This document shows positions 1 to 14,400 of a stretch of DNA of 64,000 nt, piece by piece. The stretch covers positions 80,540,213 to 80,604,212 of the forward strand of contig NC_135373.1 of NCBI RefSeq assembly GCF_049243985.1, written 5' to 3'. A model generated the notes under the pieces. It made no database searches and had not been told where the DNA came from. It saw only the letters and a program-made list of their open reading frames with translations. Source of the stretch: Paroedura picta. Lineage: Eukaryota; Chordata; Lepidosauria; Squamata; Gekkonidae. Position numbers and translations under genes: made by a program. How positions within the stretch are numbered: position 1 is the stretch's first letter; each line of letters starts with the position of its first letter.

Positions 1-1150
1 TTGCAGCTTTGGATCCAACCCCAAATGTTTATCTTGAATTAATAAATTAATACTTTAGGGAAAACTAATGTCAGTAGGTGTTTAACATTTCAGAACCCTT
101 GTCAGATTATAAAATCATAATATCCAAATACAGTTTTTCCTTAAATGGAAAAAATCTTAGAAGCAAACAGTGCCAAGAATTTACTTTCAGTCAAACAAGT
201 CTCAGATACTGCAATCCTGTGTATGCTTACTGGAAGTAAGCCTTGCTGAACTCAATGAACCCAGTAAAGCTAATTTCCCCTAAATATACATTTAAGATTT
301 AGTTTATATGTATATGGAGCTTTGTTTAGATTGTGAATGAAGCAAACTACAGTTCATATTTATTGCTTTCTGGTATATTGCATCTAGTACTTCTAAAAAT
401 AAATTGTACATTTAAAATATAAATCACGTATGATAATTTTAAGGAAATGTCTTCAAATATTGAAACAAATAATGGCAATGTGTATCAGATTACATACTAA
501 ATAAAGAAAAGAACATTAATTTTTTGACATATTATATTAAGCCAAAATTGTTGTGAGGTCAAAAGAAAGAGCTAGCTTCATGTGTCATAGGGAGTCCTGC
601 TGGATGAGAATAGTGATCTGCCTAGTTCAGCGTACAATCTCATGCAGTGGCCGGGAGGACCAAACATGGCACAGAGACCAAGGCCTTCCCCCACTGCCTC
701 CTAGCACTGGTAATCAAAGCTTTGATGCCTTTATATATGGAGGCTGTCTTCTACAGTCACTGTGGCTAATAGCCAGTGATAGGCCTATACATTAATCTTT
801 TTACAACTATCTACACTTGTGGCCATTGCTTTTGGAGAGGGGAGGGACTTGAGTGGAGTAGTTAAATCCATGGGTTAAGAGGTAGAAACAGATGCTGAAA
901 GTGATTTGAGCACTCTACTAGGACCCCAGCATGGTATAAAGAACTGGACTGAACCAAAAACTCCCTAGAAACCCCAACTTATATACACAATGGATCTTAC
1001 CACCAGTGTGTGCTATTGGTCAGTTTCACTTTACAGTTGACTAGATCCCATAGGCAGGATCCAGCCGGGCATTGGTCAATTACACTGTAAGCTATGATTT
1101 TGCCTTGGACCTCAAGCTCCGTGATTGACAGGTCTACAGACATTACACTG
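1..1150. other. Intergenic AT-rich DNA upstream of RASSF3
   Basis: I see no gene in this stretch. It is AT-rich, has no CpG cluster and no open frame resembling a known protein. By conserved synteny TBK1 would be expected further upstream, but no TBK1 exon is recognisable here. Confidence 0.6.
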
Positions 1151-1162
1151 CTCTCTCCTTAA

Positions 1163-1438
1163 AGGTAAAGGTAAAGGTATCCCCTGTGCAAGCACTGAGT
1201 CATGTCTGACCCTTGGGGTGACGCCCTCTAGCGTTTTCATGGCAGACTCAATACGGGGTGGTTTGCCAGTGCCTTCCCCAGTCATTACCGTTTACCCCCC
1301 AGCAAGCTGGGTACTCATTTTACCGACCTCGGAAGGATGGAAGGCTGAGTCAACCTTGAGCCGGCTGCTGGGATTGAACTCCCAACCTCATGGGCAAAGC
1401 TTTCAGACGGCTGCCTTACCACTCTGCGCCACAAGAGG
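1163..1438 (-). mobile_element. Sauria-type SINE (tRNA head, BovB-like tail), reverse orientation
   Basis: Read on the minus strand, the element starts with a tRNA-like head (CTCTTGTGGCGCAGAG, then a B-box-like GGGAGTTCAATCCC). It runs through a conserved body (CACTGGCAAACCACC, GGGTCAGACATGACTC) and ends in repeated ACCTTT units. A perfect 12-bp target-site duplication, CTCTCTCCTTAA, flanks it at 1151-1162 and 1439-1450. The body and tail resemble BovB LINE 3' ends, so BovB probably supplied the machinery. A second copy lies at 46314-46611 on the other strand. Confidence 0.88.
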
Positions 1439-1734
1439 CTCTCTCCTTAAGTAGTCACTTAATAGATGGTGCACAAAGTTCTGAAGGTACCACAGTGTAG
1501 TGGGAGTCCTTGTGGTTGTGCCACAGGAATGCTTGGTGCAGCCTTAGTATCTGATTGTTCTGGTGGCTACTGGACTGGAACGGATGGTGGCAGGCCCTTG
1601 GAGAAGGATGGCACTGCTAGAGCTGAGCAGGCTGGATCTCCATGCTGGAAGTCTTGGAGTTGCACCAAAATTCCACATGGTGGCAGAGGGTGTGGCTGTT
1701 TGGCGTCTTAATTTGGTAAGAGACAGGTCCTGTA

Positions 1735-1912
1735 GCTTGGTAGGAGACAGGTCCCTACAACAGACACCCTGTGAGGTAGGTGAGGCTGAGAGAATTCCGA
1801 GACCTGTGACAGTCCCAAGGTCACCCAGTTGGCTGCATGTGGTGGAGTGGGGAATGAAACCTAGTTCTCCAGATTAGAGGCAGCTGTTTTGAACCACTAC
1901 ACCTCGCTGTTA
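1735..1912 (-). mobile_element. tRNA-derived SINE with L2-like tail, truncated
   Basis: The segment shares blocks with the longer copies at 17036, 25272 and 51171: CAACAGACACCCTGTGAGG, CCAAGGTCACCCAG and a reversed A box near AACCACTACACC. It is on the minus strand and lacks the L2-like tail, so it is a partial copy. Confidence 0.7.
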
Positions 1913-4379
1913 AAGAAATAGTATAAAATTATATCCTACTTTTTCCTCCAGTGGAGATAAAAGCAACTTACATTGTCTTGTCCCCTTTATCCATTTTATC
2001 TTCAGGTAGGTTAGCCTGCAAAGATGCAAGAAAATCTGGACAGCAAATGCTTAAACAGAGTTTTGCTAGTGATAGAAAATTGGCATAGCTATTACCTGTT
2101 AGAACTGGCATAGTGGCTGTAAGTATCATTGGATAACACTGGACATATTACAGTCTTGCCAATCCAGCGGATTTGTACTAAAGAACACCAGATGTTGTGA
2201 TTAATGAGTTCTTCTAGACATATAATTATATTTCTGCTTCTTTCTTTACACCATTTATAGTATTAAATAAAACCTTCTGAAATATTTAGAGTTCAAAGTG
2301 CTTCTAAATACAGAGCGCTGAACTTGTAAGGTGGTGTTTTAAATTCCTGGGATAATGCAGGTTTCTTGTCTTTTGATACAGTTATATTACTAGCAACAGC
2401 TAATTACTATTCTACAAAAGAAGAAACCTGAGTTTTCAGCTATCTGTAAATGCAGAAAAAGTGTTCTCCTTAAGTTATAAAAATGTAAAAAATGTGTCAA
2501 AAATCGTGGGCACTATTAAGCTAAGACATTTTAAAGATGTCTTTTGAATTCAACAGACAAGTTGTTTCTTATAATATTTAACTTATCCTTTCTAATGTCC
2601 ATAGTAATTTCTAGACTACAATATTTTACCATTCTATCTGCCATACATGACTGTATTATTTTTTGCATACTTTAAGTCTGAAAGTAAAGGCACACAACTA
2701 GTTGTTTCACACAAAACCTCCATGTTTGAGAGGTACAATGTCTCATAGAATGTGACATTAGATTCATATTTTTGTTATTCCTCTCTAAGTACTAAATGTT
2801 GTTGAGTTTTTAAATTTAGACAACTGTGCTGTAAGATGGATGGAAAAAAAACAAATATCAGTAACTGAGAATTGAGCAGAAAAAGGCAAGGACTTTTTTC
2901 AAATTAAAAAACATATTTACCAAATGTGTTTCCTAGACTTTTCTTCTCTAATATTTTGGCAGCAGTTGACTTAGCAGTAAAAATACTCGTTTTAAACACA
3001 TTGGAACAGAGACTTAAGTAATAGAATATGTTACTTGCCATCAAAGTTGCAATTAACAGCTACAGTCTCAAGAAAATCATAACACCTTTGCAAGATATGG
3101 CATCTACCTTACACACAATGTATTTCTTAACATTTAAAACCAAGCCTGACAACCTCTACATACTTGACTTGCCCATAGTTTGCAAAAAGGATGTCTTGAT
3201 ACTGTGGTAGAAATGAGAGAGTAGTAATTCTCACAGGCTTTCAACCACAATAATTTACTTCAGAGAAACATGTATGAAAAGAACAAGGAGGATTACAGCC
3301 TCTGTTTAATATTTGGTAGATAGCTTTAGCCATCCCTTCCCTTGTTGGTGCTGTTAAGTATTTTAACAGTGACTTTAATGAATAGGTAATGAAGGTACTA
3401 TAACAATATACTTTTCAGTCTTGGCATGATATTACCGGTTACTAACCAGAAAACATTGTTCTTTTATCAGTCTGCAATTTGGGGGGGGGGGGGGAAGGTA
3501 AATTGGCTTTGTAGTTTTTAATTATGATTAATTGAATGTTTTAAAAGATATTCCTTGTTCCTATTGCCACTTCCAAGAGTCTAACTTAAATTATCTTTAT
3601 GTTCTCGTGAATATACTTTGGAACATTCAAACTGTACACCTTTTATCTAAGGCTGAGGCCCAGTAACTTACTTCACAGTAAATATGCTTAAGACCAGGTT
3701 ATTTATGTATTTTTATTTACTTAAGTTCATTTACACCCCGTCTTTGTCTTCAACTGGGACCCAAAACTGCTTAAGACATTTTGCTGTTTTCCATTTTATC
3801 CTCACAAAAACCTTGTGAAGTAGGATAGGTTGAGTTTGTGTGTTTATGTTGGGTAACACAGTCATCCAACAAGCTTTCATGGTACCGTGAGAATGGACTG
3901 TTCACAATATTTGACTTTAGTTGACTGCAGTCACTTTAGTGTCTCCTTCAAGTAATATGTTGTGTTGGGATTAATGGAAAGGCATACTTAACTCCTGATG
4001 TACAGCTTAGTCCTATTTTATGTTTACTCGGTAGTCTTGAGCATACATGAGAACATGCTTAAGCAAGCCATGCCTTATCCTGACAGTGATAACTGATGTT
4101 TTAAATTATCATATACTTGCGTGTAAATTTGGTATTCATGTTAGCAAATTCATCACTTTCCCAGCTCTATTTGCTTCAACTTGCTAAAAAAAGAATTTTA
4201 GAAAATTATATTGGGGGAAAAAAGAGTTTTGGGGCATAACATAAGGGAAGCCTATGATGCTCTTAAAGTAAGGGACAGCCCTTTACAATAAAGGGCACAC
4301 TGGTAACACTGTTGATCTTTCTCCTTGTGTGTTTTTGCACGACTATGAAGGGCAAAATGATGACTAGGCAGGCCACAAT
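1913..4379. other. Intergenic DNA, no gene seen
   Basis: This AT-rich stretch has no convincing gene. It includes a G homopolymer of about 14 bases near 3481 and a possible decayed SINE/LINE tail near 3690-3860 (terminal ATTTATGTATTTTTATTTA, then a GTGAAGTAGG block). Short open frames here have no recognisable domains. Confidence 0.5.
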
Positions 4380-5400
4380 GGCGAGCACGTTGCCATAGAC
4401 TAGAAGTTGTTTTCAAGGCAGAAGCCCCCTGAGACGCGCCGTCATGCTGGCCACAGAGTCAAAGCTTAGGAAGTGCTGCTATCTGCTGGGGTTAAAGTCC
4501 AAATTCAAAAGGAATGAGAGGAGCGAGCGCCCTGTGGCAGGTAACTGAGAGCAGGCGGCCAAGGAAAGCTCGGAGGAGGGCCGTCCGGGCGGGAGGCGGC
4601 GCTGGCTGAGCCAGGACCGCCCTGCTCTGAGGAAACTCGCAAGCGAGCTAGTCGAGGCGCGCCGCCGAGGAGGCTGCGACAGCACCCGGAGCTCCGTGCC
4701 GGCTGAGTCCCGGCGGGACTCCATGCGGCGGCGGAGGAGGAGGGGACGCCTCGGGGCCCCTGCAGGAACAGCGGCGGCGGGCAGCGCCCATGACTTGGAC
4801 TAGCAGCATGAGCAGCGGCTACAGCAGCTGGGAAGAGTCGGAGTCTGAGGAGTTTTACTTCACCGCCCGCACGTCTTTCTTCAGGAGTCCCCTCGGCAAA
4901 GCCAAGCCGAGTCTGCAAGTGAGTGTGGCCGAGTCCAGCCTCCCCGCCCCGCCGCTCCCTGTGCCGCGCTGAGCCAGCGTGACCCCCGGGGCTTGTCCCG
5001 GTCCCACGCCGAGCGCTTTGCCCTGGCCTGACCCGCCCCAGGCCGCACTTTCCCCGGTAGCTCGCACGTGTTCGGCAGAGGGCTCTGCGCCTTCCATCTC
5101 GGTCGGAAAGGGCCGCTCTCCCGAGGCGCCCGCCCTCCTGCCGCTCGGCCAGCCAGCGTTTGGCCGCCGTGGCCGAGGCAGAGCAAAGCTGTGGATTACC
5201 GCCGGTCCCAGGGAGCCGAGTCTGGGAGTCAAGTGGCCAGTTTCGGCTGCCCGCCCGCCCGCCCGCGATGTGCCCCTTTTTTGTTTGCACTCTTAAAATC
5301 CACGTGCGGAGCTCAGCGATCGTTGGGTTGACTTCGTAGGGCAATGCGACGCCTTGCTTTCTGGGGCATCTTGGCAGCGGGCGGGGAGGGGAAGCCTCCC
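4380..5400 (+). promoter_or_regulatory. CpG island promoter of RASSF3
   Basis: Base composition shifts sharply from AT-rich to GC-rich, with dense CpG and GGGCGG-like boxes, around RASSF3 exon 1. No clear TATA box is visible, as expected for a CpG-island promoter. The exact transcription start cannot be placed from sequence. Long open frames on the minus strand here are composition artefacts. Confidence 0.75.
4808..4918 (+). CDS. RASSF3: RASSF3 coding exon 1
   Basis: This exon encodes residues 1-37 and ends in phase 0 at a strong donor, CAA|GTGAGT. The N terminus MSSGYSS and the TARTSFF block are recognisable RASSF3 signatures. It lies inside the CpG island. Confidence 0.93.
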
Positions 5401-8400
5401 GGAGGAATGGAGAGTGGTTTTCTAAATCTGACTCTCCGTGTGACTTGCAAAGCCACATCGCCTTACAGCCATGACTCTCCCAAGGCAATTATAGGAATTG
5501 TGGGAAAGGGCGTAAAAGACAGTCCATGAGTAAAATGTAACGGTCATGCACCGGCCCTGGCTCAGGGTTACTTCTTGTGCCAAAAGCTCTTCTTAGGCAT
5601 TAAGAGAACTTCCACATACAAAGTTAAAAACGGTCTGTACTGCTAATAGTGTCAGGAATGTATTTAAGAAGGTGCAATGTTTAAAGTAACTCTTCTCATT
5701 TGTTTCATTCCATTAATAGCATTCAGAGATGGCACCAGTGTAGGACTATTGTAGGGGTGTTGGTACATTTTGTACTTCTGTACCCATAGTAAATATGTTG
5801 TTAGTGTTAGGGAAGTTCCTTGCAGTCTTGATGTTGCTTTGAGTGACACACCTGCAATGAGTGCTTTTAATCAAGCACTCATCTATAATTGTCAGCATGG
5901 CCCTCACTGTGGATGTTTAAATCAAGCAGTTTGGACAATTAACAGACAAGACAGAACTTTGTACAAAGCTGGGGAAAACCCCAGATTTTAAAGGAAAAAA
6001 TGAAATATTTTTTTAAAATAGAAACACACATTTGCAGCCACTTCAGGTATTGCTGAGCAGCTCTGCCTGATGCAGTTTTCCCAACAATAGACTGCTGGAC
6101 GGAGGAAGAGTTGAAGACAGGGCAGATAAAAGTAGTTAGGCTGGTAGGTAGGTAGGTGGGGGGGGCGGGGAAAAGTGGGAATCTATAGCAGCGTTCAGGG
6201 AAGATAAAGAGAAAATAGTGGTTGAGAAAAGAGGTGCCTTCTACAAGTAGCTAAAGATCCCCTGCTTGTTTATGTTGTACTCGAGGCAATCTCTAAATTG
6301 TCCTGTCCAGCCGCATACAATTGCACTGTTAATCCTTTACACTTGTTTTAATTAAATGTACTCTGGTTTAGTTGAAGTTTAGTCAAAATTACAGATCCCT
6401 TCTGAATCACAGGATGACATAGCTGTTTTGCATGCTTGTAGGGGAAAAGAAAAGGCCTAGTGACTTACCAAGCATTGTTTTTAAAATTAGAATGGCATTG
6501 CGTACAGGATCAGGATGACAACAATGGTTAAGAATGTAGCAGTCATAAATGCTTGCTTGTTTGGGATGTGAGGCTCTTAGGTAAGCATAATCTGTCCCTT
6601 CCATTCCTTGGAGGAGTTGGTTTGAAGCTATTCCTCAGTGACTTTTTGGTATCCAAGGATTGTAACAGCTGCAGAAGTCTGTAAGCAATGCCTAGCAGGA
6701 TTCATTGCAATCCCATTTGGGCGTTGTTTGGCCTGTAGCTTTTGGCATGGGTGGAAAGACACAGCCAGTAATCAGTGTGGGCAGGAATTAATAGATAAGG
6801 GAAACCAGTGATATTTTTTACTTACTTCATGTATTATATGGAAACCATTAGTGCACATGGTGCTGTATACAGAGAAGTACTTGCTCCAAATAGCTAATAG
6901 CCTGAATTAAGGGAGAAGCAAGAGAAACAGTCAGGAATATGGAGTTACATATACTTAGTTTTCTTCATCATTTTTGAGGTTTTATAGGATTGGGATTTGA
7001 GAAAAAGAAAGAGTTGGCAGAATTGGAAACATAAATGAAGGGTAAGGGAGACTGGACACATTCATTTGAGAACACTAAACAATCAGAGGATTGAAAGTTG
7101 TGGGCAAGGGGATCAGGGCAAAATTGTAGCTCTACAGGTGTATAATTAAGGAGTTTGTGAGTGTCCTACAGAAGGGTTGTTAATAGCAACACAATACCTT
7201 GTCTTATCATGTTGATAGTAGGCATGCCTTTCTAAACTCTGGCCTCTAGTAAATGCCAGAGGAGGTAGGAGTTCCTAGTTCAAGAATCAAGGAATAAATA
7301 TACAACTTGCATCTTCCATTAATAGTTTCTGAAATAGCGGAAACTTATTTGGCAAAAATATTCATATATTTTACTAGTGCAAATAAATTAAAGGGGAGTA
7401 GTCTATATTATTATTGAGATGCTATTAAACTGCTTTCCTACTGCTATTAAACTGCTTTTTTCCCCTTCCTCTTCTCAAGATCTTGTTTGAAAAGATGCTC
7501 AATTTTTGCAGTTTTTCCAAATTACATTATCATGTGACTGCTTCATAGGGCACTGCATAGCAGATCATTACTGTTTTCAACCCACTCGTACTTTTGGCCA
7601 GTGGAAGTGGGTTGGCAGAGGCATGTGTTTGGGGCGTATAGCTGATCTGACCATTGGGGCAAATTGAGTCAGCCTCCTGCTTCATTCAGTTAAGTGTTTG
7701 TGTCAGTCAGTTCCAGTGCTCCCTTTTCTTCCTTCTCAATCTTTTATGCTAACCACAAATAACTCAGTTTGTGGGTTCCTGCTAAAGTCTCACTTGTATT
7801 GAAACAGCAAATTATTGTTGTAATGTTGAAGGTGCACTGGAGGAAAGCAGTCTTGTGGATCCTCTGTGCAAGTAAGAATTGCTTGCTGCTGCAGTCTGTA
7901 TGCCAAGGTATCCCTTTCAAAGAGAAAGTGCACACTGGTGTTGAGGTCAGAGGAAGAAGGAAATACAAACTGGCACACCCTTCTGTAAGCACTCTGGGCT
8001 GGGCAATGTGACTATTCTAGATTTGTGGAGTTGGCACTGTAAATTTATTGGCATTTCTCCGGCTGTTTAAAGATTTCAAATTTGTATGTCTTTCTTTTTA
8101 ATTTGAAAATTCTCCAAGAAAGACTCATGATCTTCAAAAAGTATCTTTATAATATATTAAAAAAATAAGATATCTGTGTCTGGAAGTAGGAAGGCCACAG
8201 CTCAGTTGTTTAGGATTCACTCCATGTATATGAACAGAAATGGTATGCCTCAGAGGTAGAACATCTGCTTGGTATATCGAAGTTCCCCAGCTCAATCCCA
8301 GCATATCTGGTTAAAAGGACCAGGTAGTAAATGATAACAAAAGACATCTGCTTGCGATCTGCTTCCAGTCTTAGGAAACAGTACTAACCTTGATATACAC

Positions 8401-11400
8401 TATATTCAGGTTCATATTTCCAAAAATTATGTGTTAAACATTGAGAATACTTCATGTGCAAACTGCAAAAATTCTTGAACTTCCTTTCATACAGAGTGAG
8501 AGAGGCTATAGGAACTTGAACAGCATTTTAAAGTTTGTGACAAGCCAGGGCTCAGCCATTTTGCTACTAATATGATATACCTAACCAGACTGGCTTATTA
8601 TCCATCTTTGACTGAACTACTTAAACTTTTATGGGTGCAAGCACTATGTTTGGTAATTGCATTTTTCTGGTAGGTAATATGCTGTTGAATAAAAGTAAGA
8701 CAGTCTTTCAGACATTTACTGTGCAATAGATTCCTTATATAAGGATATAGCATATCTTAAGCACAACTTGTCCTTTTTTCACAGCTTATATTGACATAAA
8801 AGGATACCATTTGTTAAAAACCCAGATTCTAATGACAGTAATAAATGGTGGATCATACAAACAGAGCATATTGAAAACTCTCCTTTAAATATACTTTATT
8901 ATTGTTTATAATTTCAATATCTGTTCCACATGGTATATATCTGGTAAGGGCTTGGAGGAAGAGCGTGGTCTCATGAATTAAGTGCTACACAGCGCTTAAC
9001 ACCCACTCAGGACAGCTGTCCCACCCCTGGGTGCCTCCTCCAACTGGCTGGCCTGTCTGTCCAGTGGCCAGCCAGTCTCCTTCTGTCCCCCAGCTCTGAC
9101 CTACCCCCTCCTCCTTCCACTTCCCTCTGAGGCTTGGAGGCTGCAGATCCCTGCTGCATGATAGCTGCCCCTGCCGGTGAATTCCCTAACAGCTGCCTGC
9201 AGCCTTTCCAGGTCCTTGGGGGGGAGTGGGAGGCAGTCCACAGAATTCTTCTACCCCCCAATCTAGTGCCCGTTGTATTCCTGAATGCAATGGGCTTGGC
9301 CCCTAATTTTAAATATTTTGAGAAATATTCCTAAAGCTTATTAGACAGTAGATGCAACTATATTATGATGACTGTGGATGAAAAATCTATTTTTAATTTT
9401 TATTCTTGAATAACGCACTGATAGTTGGAAAAATGTGTTTAAAATATATGTATGTTATTAATTAATGTTTGGCTATTGTTTTACTACTATTTTGGGACAT
9501 TTCTGCTGCTTCATATTTGCATTCAAATAATAGCATTGGAACCTTTCACAACTGCTTTATTTATATATTTGCACAACATTTTGGGGAAGAAATGGAGATA
9601 GTGACAGATTTTATTTTCCTGGGCTCCAAGATCACTGCAGATGGGGACTGCAGCAAAGAAATTAAAAGATGCTTGCTCCTGGGGAGGAAAGCTATGGCAA
9701 ATCTAGACAGCATTCTAAAAATCAGAGACATCCCCCTGCCAACAAAAGTACGTCTCGTCAAGACTATGGTCTTCCCAGTTGCAATGTATGGCTGTGAAAG
9801 TTGGACCGTAAGGAAAGCCGAGTATCAAAGAATTGAGGCTTTTGAACTCTGGTGCTAGAGAAGACTCAAGGCGAACAAACTAGAGGAGATCAGCCTTGAC
9901 TGCTCCTTAGAAGGCCAGATCCTGAAGATGAAACTGAAATACTTTGGCCACCTAATAAGAAGGAAGGACTCCCTGGAGAAGAGCCTAATGTTGGGAGCGA
10001 TTGAGGGCAAAAGAAGAAGGGGACGACGGAGAATGAGGTAGCTGGATGGAGTCACTGAAGCAGTTGGTGTGAGCTTAAATGGACTCCGGGGAATGGTAGA
10101 GGACAGGAAGGCCTGGAGGATCATTGTCCATGGGGTTGCGATTGGTTGGTCATGACTTCGCACCTAACAACAACAACACAACATTTTGACCAGAGATGCA
10201 GCTTGGTACCATCTTGTAAAGAAAGTTGTGGTGGAATGGATCTGTTTTGGCCTGCAGGCCCCTATTCTAACATGCCCACTCTGAGAGTTTTCCAATTCCT
10301 AAATACGCTTCTCTCTCTCCCCCTAACTTAGGATAACCACTACTACCATCTGACCATTGTATGGAATTATCCATTGAGAGAGTCAGGACTTCCAACTTCC
10401 TTTTACAATGTTTAGGGTGCACCTCTGGATAAATTGCTATCTTGCCAAACTACCAGCTTTCCCCACTTTTTGGAACTCCACTTTTTCAGTAGCATGATCA
10501 AGATAGTGGAGGTCTATGCGATACAGAGGACCACTATCCAAGCCCAAATGTATAAAGTGTAAGCTTACTTTTAGCACAGCACCACATTGAGCAAGGAACC
10601 AAAAGAACTGGGTGAAAATACAGATATTTCTGTCCCTTTCCTTATGATCTCTGCAGAGGTTCCATTATCTTGAAGTTTACTCCCGCTCTTCAAGCAGCCA
10701 CATGGCTAATGGATATCCCTCCAGACCTCAATGAAGAGTATTGTTTCCCCTGATGTGCTCCATTTCAAAGAGAGGTTCTCCTCTGATACCAGGAGTTTTT
10801 AATCATCTCTTTCTTCATCCTCTGATGAGGTCAAGTTGAGTCAAAGAGCCACTTTCTGGAGAATCTCCAGGAATTCCTTCCTAGAGATTATACATGGAGG
10901 CTGGTCTAAAGTCATCCAAATCTCTGTTTCCTGCTTGGAGGAAGGGGAAGATCTTGATGCACCCATTGTCTTTAGATAGATGTATTTGCATTTGTATGAA
11001 GGTGAGCAATTAGACTGACTTCATTCTTCCTGCCTGTTGTCTGCCCAGAAAGAGGGGGGAAATGTCAAAATGCTCAGGTAGGAAAAAGTGAATTTCTTCA
11101 CAAAGGTATTAACTGGCTTTTGTTTAGGATATCAGTTTTCTCAATAGGCTGTGGAAACAATCCAAGTACTTAGTTTCAAATGTCATGAACCATTATGGAA
11201 TAGGAAAGTAATGTGGGGAAGACAATGGACTGGCTCCCAGAACCATGAATGGTCCCTGGAAAGTTTTGTTCCTTGGCTCTTGAACTTCCTGAAGGTGGTT
11301 GAAGGTGTGAAGGCCTACAACAAAAAAGTAGGACAGGAAGAAATCCTCTCAATCTTGTGAGCTCTTGCTTTGTTTGTGGAACAGCTTGTGGAGGAGTGAC

Positions 11401-14400
11401 ATCAGCAATTGCCCCTCAAGTTGTACCTCTCCCACATTGCACTATTCTATTTTCTTCCAAAGGTCTTTGGGAACAGCCTTTGTGGAGCTTTTTTTAAAAA
11501 ATATTGCAAGTAAGGGAAAATAAACTTGCTGAGCTTAAGTAATGATACAGTATTCATCAGGAACACTGCTCCATTTTTTCAATCCATCTCAGTTTACCTG
11601 CAGGTAGTCCATTTTCATTATTTAGAGGGCACTTCCTTAGCTATGAAGCTCTTGATATGGCCCTTTTGATTGTTGGAATAACCGGCATAATGGTTTTTAC
11701 CACTAATTCCTTCTTGGTGTGTCAATCTTGGAATGTTAACATATTCAAATAATCTCTAACAAAGTACAAATAATTTGAGGTTTACATTCAGTATAGTATT
11801 GCAACCCCTCCCCCCGCGCCCCCTGTTACTTATCCCTGTTTATCTTAGTAGATCTGAAATAGGCACAACAGCAGGTGAAATTCTGGTTGCATTGCTGATA
11901 GGATTCAGAGGGCCTGTCTCTTGACATTCTAAATGAAGATTTGTGTGGACTTTGTTTTTGGTACTCAGTATGAGAACAAGTTCCCATTTCCCCTGGTTTA
12001 TAAACACAAAGATTAGGGTGTCCAGTGAGTTGTATGATCAGATTGGTTATACATTCCTGATTCCTTTCATATATAAAAGTTAAATGACTTGCAGGTACTT
12101 ACTTAAATCTACAAAGATAAACACACTGGATAATTATGGAATGTTTTGTTTAGTCAACTGCCAGATACAGAATTTTGTTCTAGAGAGTGCTTTCATTGTT
12201 GCCATGGAACTATTGTGTGATTTGTTTCAGTTGGGTAATTGCATAGGTTAATAATGAACCATTCCCTTGGTTTATAACTGCAAAAAGTTGCAAATTATGA
12301 GGTTACTTATCGTTACTTAAACTTGCTGGTCACAGCTCCTCTATACATGACTTTCCAACCATGTACACTTTCATCTCTTCCACCTGTTCCTCTTTCCCAT
12401 GATATTAGCACTCTTACCTCAGTGCAAATAAGTGGCCCTGGCCGTAGTGTCTGGTTATCCTTACTCCAAGTGTGGTGGAAATGGTCTTCTGTCAGTAGAA
12501 CAAAGAAGCTAGTATTCTTCAGATCATGTGGCCAGTTGGTCAATTTGACCAGTCACCATAGTTTATTTAACACTTGCTTAGTGTCATCTAGTACCCAGAG
12601 TTTAATGTTATGCTTCCTCCAAGCTTCTACCTAGCAATCTTATAAAATACCTTGTTTTAATATAATTTTAAAGTGAGAACTCAGAATCTTTGGGTTTCTT
12701 GGAACAGTTAACTTTGCACATTATTCCAGAGAACAGGAGCTAAAGATGTGAAGACTTTGGATTTAATCCCCTTGTGGTCACTTGGCAGATGAAGTAATTA
12801 CCAGAAGTGCTTGTTAGCCACTTCTTACCACATGTGTATTCCTATAGTAAGAGATAGTCCCTTCAGGAATGTATGTCCTAGATTGTAAATAACTTCAAGC
12901 ATTAGTTTTGAATTGACCCTGGAAACAAGCAGTCAACCAGTGCAGATATTTTAGTACAGGGGTTATACAGTTCCTGCATCCAGGCTTACAAATAAGCTGG
13001 CTGCTGCATTTTGGGTCAATAAAAGTTTCTCAGCAGTTTCAGAAGTGATATCATATAAATTACAGTAATCTAAGATGAGTGTGATGACAGAGAAGATTAT
13101 CATGGTTGGATCAGGCATTCTCATAGCCATAGCTGGTTTATTGACTGAAGTTGATTCATGGCTCTGTGTGACATGGAAGAGACCCAAGCCTCTTAACTGT
13201 AAGATCCAGCATAACCTCCAGTCTGTTAATCTTTAGAGGGATGCAGTTATGCAGGACACGCAGTTAGCAACACTACCTCCTCAAACTATTTGATGTTCAT
13301 TTTTCCAGCTCTCATCTGTTTCTCCATGAACCTGTTCTGGACTTCAGATACCTCTAGCTCAGCTGACAGGAAGAAGTAGAGCTCAATGTCATCTGTGTAT
13401 TAGTGGACCTTATTTTAAGTCCACCTCTCCCAGAGATCTCACGTAGTTGCTAGCATGGGAAAAAATAAACTTTGTGTAACTGACAGATGGCTTTAAAATG
13501 CAGATCTTGGCACTAGGGCAGGCTTTCTCAACCAGCATTTTGTGGAACCCTGGGATTTTATGGCAACCCCTGGAAGGGTTTCACTGATTGGGTGGGAGTT
13601 AATTAATTTTCTATAATTGAGCGATATGACCACATATGGTCGTGTTGAACTATTCCTCCCAAAATGGCCAGTGATGGGCCGGAAGGGGGAAGGAGCCCCA
13701 GCCATACAAATCCTTGCTGGCTGAGGTTCGTTGCATGTGGTAGTGACTGGAATCAAGAGAGGTAAGTACTCTCATTGTAACTTAACTGCGGGTGTGGGGG
13801 GAGACAAAGCAGCATATGCCTGTTCAGGCTCTGTTTCTAGTTGTGGGGGCAATGGCGCAGCACAGGCCTGCCCTGGCCCTGTTTCTGCAGGGTCTCTTTG
13901 GTGATGAAAATGAAACTGTTAGCCAGTCCAGGATGCGGGTATGATTTTGTTCACAAATCATCTGAAAATATTTCTGTGGTATCACTTCCTGTGCTGTGGG
14001 AGTGGCCTGGTGACATAACATCTGGTAGGAATGTGGGTGATGTCACTTCTGGTGACATGTGACTTCTGGAGGTGTGGACAACTTACATAACTTCTGGGGT
14101 TTTCAAAGCCTGAAGAATGCTTGAGGGGTTTCTTAGTGGTAGAAAGGTTGTACTAATGCATAGTAATAATAAATAATGGATATACTAGGACTAGAAATAA
14201 AGCAGGTGAATATAATCAGATTGAAGGAAAATATTAGTTAACACAATATGGTATTAAAAACTAAAATAGCTTTTTAGGAATGATTTTCTTAATGTTTGGT
14301 ACAATCTGAATGAAGAAAGTGATGTCAAATAAGGTGAATGTACCAAGTAGAGGTGGCTTGCTATCCTTCTGCAAATACATTATTTGTGTAAAGTTCACAG

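Noticed and set aside
4790-4807. Upstream in-frame ATG as RASSF3 start
   Set aside because: It has a C at -3 and adds six residues not seen at the family N terminus; the ATG at 4808 gives the expected MSSGYSS start.
4505-5488. 327-residue open frame on the minus strand over RASSF3 exon 1
   Set aside because: It lies in a CpG island where stops are rare, is Arg/Pro/Ala-rich with no domain, and overlaps a certain exon on the other strand.
8228-8300. A functional tRNA gene
   Set aside because: Only A- and B-box-like parts are present, the cloverleaf cannot be completed, and a SINE body follows.
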